A stretch of DNA of 64,000 nt from Eledone cirrhosa. Lineage: Eukaryota > Mollusca > Cephalopoda > Octopoda > Eledonidae. This document shows, one piece after another, positions 56,693 to 64,000 of this stretch. The stretch's first letter is position 1. Each line of letters starts with the position of its first letter. The stretch covers positions 114,834,302-114,898,301 of the forward strand of contig OZ024744.1 in the NCBI GenBank assembly GCA_964016885.1, read 5' to 3'. The notes under the pieces were generated by a model. The model was not told the DNA's origin and did not search any database. It was given only the letters and a program-made list of their open reading frames with translations. The position numbers and the translations under genes were made by a program.

Positions 56693-59600
56693 TTACTGTT
56701 GTCTGACTTGTCGCTGTTGCTGCCGTGGTTGGTGTTGTCATTGTTTCTGTTGTCTGTCTTGTCGCTGTTGCTGCTGCGGTTGGTGTTGTCATTGTTTCTG
56801 TTGTCTGTCTTGTCGCTGTTGCTGCTGCGGTTGGTGTTGTCATCATTTCTGTTGTCTGACATGTCGCTGTTGCTGCTGCGGTTGGTGTTGTCATCATTTC
56901 TGTTGTCTGACCTGTCGCTGTTGCTGCTGCGGTTGGTGTTGTCATCATTTCTGTTGTCTGACTTGTCGCTCTTGCTGCTGCGGTTGGTGTTGTCATCATT
57001 TCTGTTGTCTGACTTGTCGCTGTTGCTGCTGCGGTTGGTGTTGTCATCATTTCTGTTGTCTCTCTTGTCGCTGTTGCTGCTGCGGTTGGTGTTGTCATCA
57101 TTTCTGTTGTCTGACTTGTCGCTGTTGCTGCTGCGGTTGGTGTTGTCATTGTTTCTGTTGTCTGACTTGTCGCTGTTGCTGCTGCGGTTGGTGTTGTCAT
57201 CATTTCTGTTGTCTGACTTGTCGCTGTTGCTGCTGCAGTTGGTGTTGTCATTGTTTCTGTTGTCTGTCTTGTCGCTGTTGCTGCTGCAGTTGGTGTTGTC
57301 GTCATTTCTGTTGTCTGACTTGTCGCTGTTGCTGCTGCGGTTGGTGTTTTCGTCATTTCTGTTGTCTGATCTGTCGCTGTTGCTGCTGCGGTTGGTGTTG
57401 TCATTGTTTCTGTTGTCTGTCTTGTCGCTGTTGCTGCTGCGGTTGGTGTTGTCATCATTTCTGTTGTCTGACCTGTCGCTGTTGCTGCTGCGGTTGGTGT
57501 TGTCATCATTTCTGTTGTCTGTCTTGTCGCTGTTGCTGCTGCAGTTGGTGTTGTCATCATTTCTGTTGTCTGACTTGTCGCTGTTGCTGCTGCGGTTGGT
57601 GTTGTCATTGTTTCTGTTGTCTGACCTGTCGCTGTTGCTGCTGTGGTTGGTGTTGTCATCATTTCTGTTGTCTGTCTTGTCGCTGTTGCTGCTGCAGTTG
57701 GTGTTGTCATCATTTCTGTTGTCTGACTTGTCGCTGTTGCTGCTGCGGTTGGTGTTGTCATTGTTTCTGTTGTCTGACCTGTCGCTGTTGCTGCTGTGGT
57801 TGGTGTTGTCATCATTTCTGTTGTCTGTCTTGTCGCTGTTGCTGCTGCAGTTGGTGTTGTCATCATTTCTGTTGTCTGACTTGTCGCTGTTGCTGCTGCG
57901 GTTGGTGTTGTCATTGTTTCTGTTGTCTGACTTGTCGCTGTTGCTGCTGCGGTTGGTGTTGTCGTCATTTCTGTTGTCTGACTTGTCGCTGTTGCTGCTG
58001 CAGTTGGTGTTGTCATCATTTCTGTTGTCTGACTTGTCGCTGTTGCTGCTGCGGTTGGTGTTGTCATCATTTCTGTTGTCTGTCTTGTCGCTGTTGCTGC
58101 TGCGGTTGGTGTTGTCATCATTTCTGTTGTCTGACTTGTCGCTGTTGCTGCTGCGGTTGGTGTTGTCATTGTTTCTGTTGTCTGACTTGTCGCTGTTGCT
58201 GCTGCGGTTGGTGTTGTCATCATTTCTGTTGTCTGACTTGTCGCTGTTGCTGCTGCGGTTGGTGTTGTCATCATTTCTGTTGTCTGACTTGTCGCTGTTG
58301 CTGCTGCGGTTGGTGTTGTCATTGTTTCTGTTGTCTGTCTTGTCGCTGTTGCTGCTGCGGTTGGTGTTGTCATTGTTTCTGTTGTCTGACTTGTCGCTGT
58401 TGCTGCTGCGGTTGGTGTTGTCATCATTTCTGTTGTCTGACCTGTCGCTGTTGCTGCTGCGGTTGGTGTTGTCATTGTTTCTGTTGTCTGACTTGTCGCT
58501 GTTGCTGCTGCGGTTGGTGTTGTCATCATTTCTGTTGTCTGTCTTGTCGCTGTTGCTGCTGCGGTTGGTGTTGTCATCATTTCTGTTGTCTGTCTTGTCG
58601 CTGTTGCTGCTGCAGTTGGTGTTGTCATCGTTTCTGTTGTCTGACTTGTCGCTGTTGCTGCTGCGGTTGGTGTTGTCATTGTTTCTGTTGTCTGACCTGT
58701 CGCTGTTGCTGCTGTGGTTGGTGTTGTCATCATTTCTGTTGTCTGTCTTGTCGCTGTTGCTGCTGCAGTTGGTGTTGTCATCATTTCTGTTGTCTGACTT
58801 GTCGCTGTTGCTGCTGCGGTTGGTGTTGTCATTGTTTCTGTTGTCTGACCTGTCGCTGTTGCTGCTGTGGTTGGTGTTGTCATCATTTCTGTTGTCTGTC
58901 TTGTCGCTGTTGCTGCTGCAGTTGGTGTTGTCATCGTTTCTGTTGTCTGACTTGTCGCTGTTGCTGCTGCGGTTGGTGTTGTCATTGTTTCTGTTGTCTG
59001 ACCTGTCGCTGTTGCTGCTGTGGTTGGTGTTGTCATCATTTCTGTTGTCTGTCTTGTCGCTGTTGCTGCTGCAGTTGGTGTTGTCATCATTTCTGTTGTC
59101 TGACTTGTCGCTGTTGCTGCTGCGGTTGGTGTTGTCATTGTTTCTGTTGTCTGACTTGTCGCTGTTGCTGCTGCGGTTGGTGTTGTCGTCATTTCTGTTG
59201 TCTGACTTGTCGCTGTTGCTGCTGCAGTTGGTGTTGTCATCATTTCTGTTGTCTGACTTGTCGCTGTTGCTGCTGCGGTTGGTGTTGTCATCATTTCTGT
59301 TGTCTGTCTTGTCGCTGTTGCTGCTGCGGTTGGTGTTGTCATCATTTCTGTTGTCTGACTTGTCGCTGTTGCTGCTGCGGTTGGTGTTGTCATTGTTTCT
59401 GTTGTCTGACTTGTCGCTGTTGCTGCTGTGGTTGGTGTTGTCATCATTTCTGTTGTCTGTCTTGTCGCTGTTGCTGCTGCGGTTGGTGTTGTCATCATTT
59501 CTGTTGTCTGACTTGTCGCTGTTGCTGCTGCGGTTGGTGTTGTCATTGTTTCTGTTGTCTGACTTGTCGCTGTTGCTGCTGCGGTTGGTGTTGTCATTGT

Positions 59601-62600
59601 TTCTGTTGTCTGACTTGTCGCTGTTGCTGCTGCGGTTGGTGTTGTCATCATTTCTGTTGTCTGTCTTGTCGCTGTTGCTGCTGCGGTTGGTGTTGTCATT
59701 GTTTCTGTTGTCTGTCTTGTCGCTGTTGCTGCTGCGGTTGGTGTTGTCATCATTTCTGTTGTCTGACTTGTCGCTGTTGCTGCTGCGGTTGGTGTTGTCA
59801 TTGTTTCTGTTGTCTGACTTGTCGCTGTTGCTGCTGTGGTTGGTGTTGTCATCATTTCTGTTGTCTGACTTGTCGCTGTTGCTGCTGCGGTTGGTGTTGT
59901 CATCATTTCTGTTGTCTGACTTGTCGCTGTTGCTGCTGCGGTTGGTGTTGTCATCATTTCTGTTGTCTGACTTGTCGCTGTTGCTGCTGCGGTTGGTGTT
60001 GTCATTGTTTCTGTTGTCTGTCTTGTCGCTGTTGCTGCTGCGGTTGGTGTTGTCATTGTTTCTGTTGTCTGACTTGTCGCTGTTGCTGCTGTGGTTGGTG
60101 TTGTCATCATTTCTGTTGTGTGACTTGTCGCTGTTGCTGCTGCGGTTGGTGTTGTCATCATTTCTGTTGTCTGACTTGTCGTTGTTGCTGCTGCGGTTGG
60201 TGTTGTCATCATTTCTGTTGTCTGACTTGTCGCTGTTGCTGCTGCGGTTGGTGTTGTCATTGTTTCTGTTGTCTGTCTTGTCGCTGTTGCTGCTGCGGTT
60301 GGTGTTGTCATTGTTTCTGTTGTCTGACTTGTCGCTGTTGCTTCTGCGGTTGGTGTTGTCATCATTTCTGTTGTCTGACTTGTCGCTGTTGCTGCTGCGG
60401 TTGGTGTTGTCATCATTTCTGTTGTCTGACTTGTCGCTGTTGCTGCTGCGGTTGGTGTTGTCATCATTTCTGTTGTCTGACTTGTCGCTGTTGCTGCTGC
60501 GGTTGGTGTTGTCGTCATTTCTGTTGTCTGACTTGTCGCTGTTGCTGCTGCGGTTGGTGTTGTCATTGTTTCTGTTGTCTGACTTGTCGCTGTTGCTGCT
60601 GCGGTTGGTGTTGTCATCATTTCTGTTGTCTGTCTTGTCGCTGTTGCTGCTGCGGTTGGTGTTGTCATTGTTTCTGTTGTCTGTCTTGTCGCTGTTGCTG
60701 CTGCGGTTGGTGTTGTCATCATTTCTGTTGTCTGACTTGTCGCTGTTGCTGCTGCGGTTGGTGTTGTCATTGTTTCTGTTGTCTGACTTGTCGCTGTTGC
60801 TGCTGCGGTTGGTGTTGTCATCATTTCTGTTGTCTGAGTTGTCGCTGTTGCTGCTGCTGTTGGTGTTGTCATCATTTCTGTTGTCTGACTTGTCGCTGTT
60901 GCTGCTGCGGTTGGTGTTGTCATTGTTTCTGTTGTCTGACTTGTCGCTGTTGCTGCTGCGGTTGGTGTTGTCATCATTTCTGTTGTCTGTCTTGTCGCTG
61001 TTGCTGCTGCGGTTGGTGTTGTCATTGTTTCTGTTGTCTGACTTGTCGCTGTTGCTGCTGCGGTTGGTGTTGTCATCATTTCTGTTGTCTGACTTGTCGC
61101 TGTTGCTGCTGCGGTTGGTGTTGTCATCATTTCTGTTGTCTGACTTGTCGCTGTTGCTGCTGCGGTTGGTGTTGTCATTGTTTCTGTTGTCTGACTTGTC
61201 GCTGTTGCTGCTGCGGTTGGTGTTGTCATCATTTCTGTTGTCTGACTTGTCGCTGTTGCTGCTGCGGTTGGTGTTGTCATCATTTCTGTTGTCTGACCTG
61301 TCGCTGTTGCTGCTGCGGTTGGTGTTGTCATTGTTTCTGTTGTCTGACTTGTCGCTGTTGCTGCTGCGGTTGGTGTTGTCATCATTTCTGTTGTCTGTCT
61401 TGTCGCTGTTGCTGCTGCGGTTGGTGTTGTCATTGTTTCTGTTGTCTGTCTTGTCGCTGTTGCTGCTGCGGTTGGTGTTGTCATCATTTCTGTTGTCTGA
61501 CTTGTCGCTGTTGCTGCTGCGGTTGGTGTTGTCATTGTTTCTGTTGTCTGACTTGTCGCTGTTGCTGCTGCGGTTGGTGTTGTCATCATTTCTGTTGTCT
61601 GACTTGTCGCTGTTGCTGCTGCAGTTGGTGTTGTCATTGTTTCTGTTGTCTGTCTTGTCGCTGTTGCTGCTGCGGTTGGTGTTGTCATCATTTCTGTTGT
61701 CTGACTTGTCGCTGTTGCTTCTGCGGTTGGTGTTGTCATCATTTCTGTTGTCTGACTTGTCGCTGTTGCTGCTGCGGTTGGTGTTGTCGTCATTTCTGTT
61801 GTCTGACTTGTCGCTGTTGCTGCTGCGGTTGGTGTTGTCATCATTTCTGTTGTCTGACTTGTCGCTGTTGCTGCTGCGGTTGGTGTTGTCGTCATTTCTG
61901 TTGTCTGACTTGTCGCTGTTGCTGCTGCGGTTGGTGTTGTCATTGTTTCTGTTGTCTGACTTGTCGCTGTTGCTGCTGCGGTTGGTGTTGTCATCATTTC
62001 TGTTGTCTGTCTTGTCGCTGTTGCTGCTGCGGTTGGTGTTGTCATTGTTTCTGTTGTCTGTCTTGTCGCTGTTGCTGCTGCGGTTGGTGTTGTCATCATT
62101 TCTGTTGTCTGACTTGTCGCTGTTGCTGCTGCGGTTGGTGTTGTCATTGTTTCTGTTGTCTGACTTGTCGCTGTTGCTGCTGCGGTTGGTGTTGTCATCG
62201 TTTCTGTTGTCTGAGTTGTCGCTGTTGCTGCTGCTGTTGGTGTTGTCATCATTTCTGTTGTCTGTCTTGTCGCTGTTGCTGCTGCGGTTGGTGTTGTCAT
62301 TGTTTCTGTTGTCTGACTTGTCGCTGTTGCTGCTGCGGTTGGTGTTGTCATCATTTCTGTTGTCTGACTTGTCGCTGTTGCTGCTGCGGTTGGTGTTGTC
62401 ATCATTTCTGTTGTCTGACTTGTCGCTGTTGCTGCTGCGGTTGGTGTTGTCATTGTTTCTGTTGTCTGACTTGTCGCTGTTGCTGCTGCGGTTGGTGTTG
62501 TCATCATTTCTGTTGTCTGTCTTGTCGCTGTTGCTGCTGCGGTTGGTGTTGTCATTGTTTCTGTTGTCTGACTTGTCGCTGTTGCTGCTGCGGTTGGTGT

Positions 62601-64000
62601 TGTCATCATTTCTGTTGTCTGACTTGTCGCTGTTGCTGCTGCGGTTGGTGTTGTCATCATTTCTGTTGTCTGACTTGTCGCTGTTGCTGCTGCGGTTGGT
62701 GTTGTCATTGTTTCTGTTGTCTGACTTGTCGCTGTTGCTGCTGCGGTTGGTGTTGTCATCATTTCTGTTGTCTGACTTGTCGCTGTTGCTACTGCGGTTG
62801 GTGTTGTCATCATTTCTGTTGTCTGACCTGTCGCTGTTGCTGCTGCGGTTGGTGTTGTCATTGTTTCTGTTGTCTGACTTGTCGCTGTTGCTGCTGCGGT
62901 TGGTGTTGTCATCATTTCTGTTGTCTGTCTTGTCGCTGTTGCTGCTGCGGTTGGTGTTGTCATTGTTTCTGTTGTCTGTCTTGTCGCTGTTGCTGCTGCG
63001 GTTGGTGTTGTCATCATTTCTGTTGTCTGACTTGTCGCTGTTGCTGCTGCGGTTGGTGTTGTCATTGTTTCTGTTGTCTGACTTGTCGCTGTTGCTGCTG
63101 CGGTTGGTGTTGTCATCATTTCTGTTGTCTGACTTGTCGCTGTTGCTGCTGCAGTTGGTGTTGTCATTGTTTCTGTTGTCTGTCTTGTCGCTGTTGCTGC
63201 TGCGGTTGGTGTTGTCATCATTTCTGTTGTCTGACTTGTCGATGTTGCTGCTGCGGTTGGTGTTGTCATTGTTTCTGTTGTCTGACTTGTCGCTGTTGCT
63301 GCTGCGGTTGGTGTTGTCATCATTTCTGTTGTCTGACTTGTCGCTGTTGCTGCTGCGGTTGGTGTTGTCGTCATTTCTGTCGTCTGTCTTGTCGCTGTTG
63401 CTGCTGCGGTTGGTGTTGTAATCATTTCTGTTGTCTGACCTGTCGCTGTTGCTGCTGCGGTTGGTGTTGTCATTGTTTCTGTTGTCTGACTTGTCGCTGT
63501 TGCTGCTGCGGTTGGTGTTGTCATTGTTTCTGTTGTCTGACTTGTCGCTGTTGCTGCTGCGGTTGGTGTTGTCATTGTTTCTGTTGTCTGACTTGTCGCT
63601 GTTGCTGCTGCGGTTGGTGTTGTCATTGTTTCTGTTGTCTGACTTGTCGCTGTTGCTGCTGCGGTTGGTGTTGTCATTGTTTCTGTTGTCTGACCTGTCG
63701 CTGTTGCTGCTGCGGTTGGTGTTGTCATCATTACTGTTGTCTGACTTGTCGCTGTTGCTGCTGTGGTTGGTGTTGTCATTGTTTCTGTTGTCTGTCTTGT
63801 CGCTGTTGCTGCTGCGGTTGGTGTTGTCATTGTTTCTGTTGTCTGTCTTGTCGCTGTTGCTGCTGCGGTTGGTGTTGTCATCATTTCTGTTGTCTGACCT
63901 GTCGCTGTTGCTGCTGCGGTTGGTGTTGTCATCATTTCTGTTGTCTGACCTGTCGCTGTTGCTGCTGCGGTTGGTGTTGTCATCATTTCTGTTGTCTGAC

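Larger units (their letters stand above)
31998..64000. repeat. 51-bp minisatellite, about 626 tandem units, continuing past the window
   Basis: The plus-strand unit starts gttggtgttgtcatcatttc and ends gctgttgctgctgcg: 51 bases with only three A, so the strand is strongly T and G rich. Variation is concentrated at a few sites: ATCATT against ATTGTT, GACTT against GTCTT, GACCT or GAGTT, and CGG against CAG or TGG. Register is exact: the rare attactg variant at 35833, 50674, 50929, 54091, 56335, 56692 and 63730 is spaced by whole multiples of 51. Because 51 is a multiple of three and the unit is stop-poor, four of six frames stay open for kilobases. I do not annotate these as genes. Confidence 0.98.

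Noticed and set aside
31772..63421. Very long plus-strand frames rich in Leu/Ser (LSDLSLLLLRLVL units) and in Cys/His/Trp (CRCCCCGWCC units)
   Set aside because: They are translations of the 51-bp repeat in other phases. The unit length is a multiple of three, so frames stay open by default; stops appear where single bases vary (seven in the Leu/Ser frame).
31998..64000. CRISPR array
   Set aside because: There are no unique spacers between repeats: the units are continuous 51-bp copies, and the DNA is eukaryotic in character.

Overview
The window looks like gene-poor, repeat-dominated DNA from a cephalopod mollusc, most likely an octopod. This rests on three things. There are eight copies or fragments of a tRNA-derived SINE whose body and tail I recognise as a cephalopod family. 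There are very long (TA)n and (TG)n microsatellites. There are several divergent LINE families with (AAT)n or (TGATGA)n tails. I see no intact host protein-coding gene, no tRNA or rRNA gene and no CRISPR array.

Layout: 1-1655 is an APE-class LINE with its endonuclease half and RT half head to head, a twin-priming-like inversion. 1656-7340 is microsatellite DNA with a series of foldback (inverted-repeat) elements. Three of these loci carry type I hammerhead ribozyme motifs: two inverted pairs and one single copy. 7371-12944 holds SINEs, a 957-bp foldback with 213-bp arms enclosing a small hAT-type MITE, and telomere-like CCCTAA stretches. 12945-13700 is a GTT-rich array. 13703-16665 holds two copies of a LINE ending in (TGATGA)n. 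16828-31990 is a nest of three minus-strand Tx1-like LINE copies (A, B, C) and two plus-strand restriction-like-endonuclease LINE fragments, whose ends repeatedly fall in (AAT)n tracts. 31998-64000, half the window, is one minisatellite of about 626 units of 51 bp that runs off the right edge.

The 51-bp array continues in frame with the Asn/Ser/Asp-rich N-terminal part of ORF1 of LINE copy C, so it probably grew from that low-complexity coding tract. It keeps a perfect 51-bp register at every marker variant I checked between 35833 and 63730. It mixes a few coupled variants and shows a 44-unit higher-order duplication. Its giant open frames follow from a stop-poor unit whose length is a multiple of three. 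One of them, Thr/Ala/Pro-rich, would nevertheless look like a mucin domain of more than 10,000 residues if transcribed.

The LINEs are all damaged: in-frame stops, frameshifts, a lost SDH motif in copy A and an altered endonuclease Asp in copy C. I therefore annotate them as pseudogenes or mobile elements. The most promising leads are the hammerhead-bearing foldbacks and the LINE-derived 32-kb minisatellite. All coordinates and alignments were made by eye.
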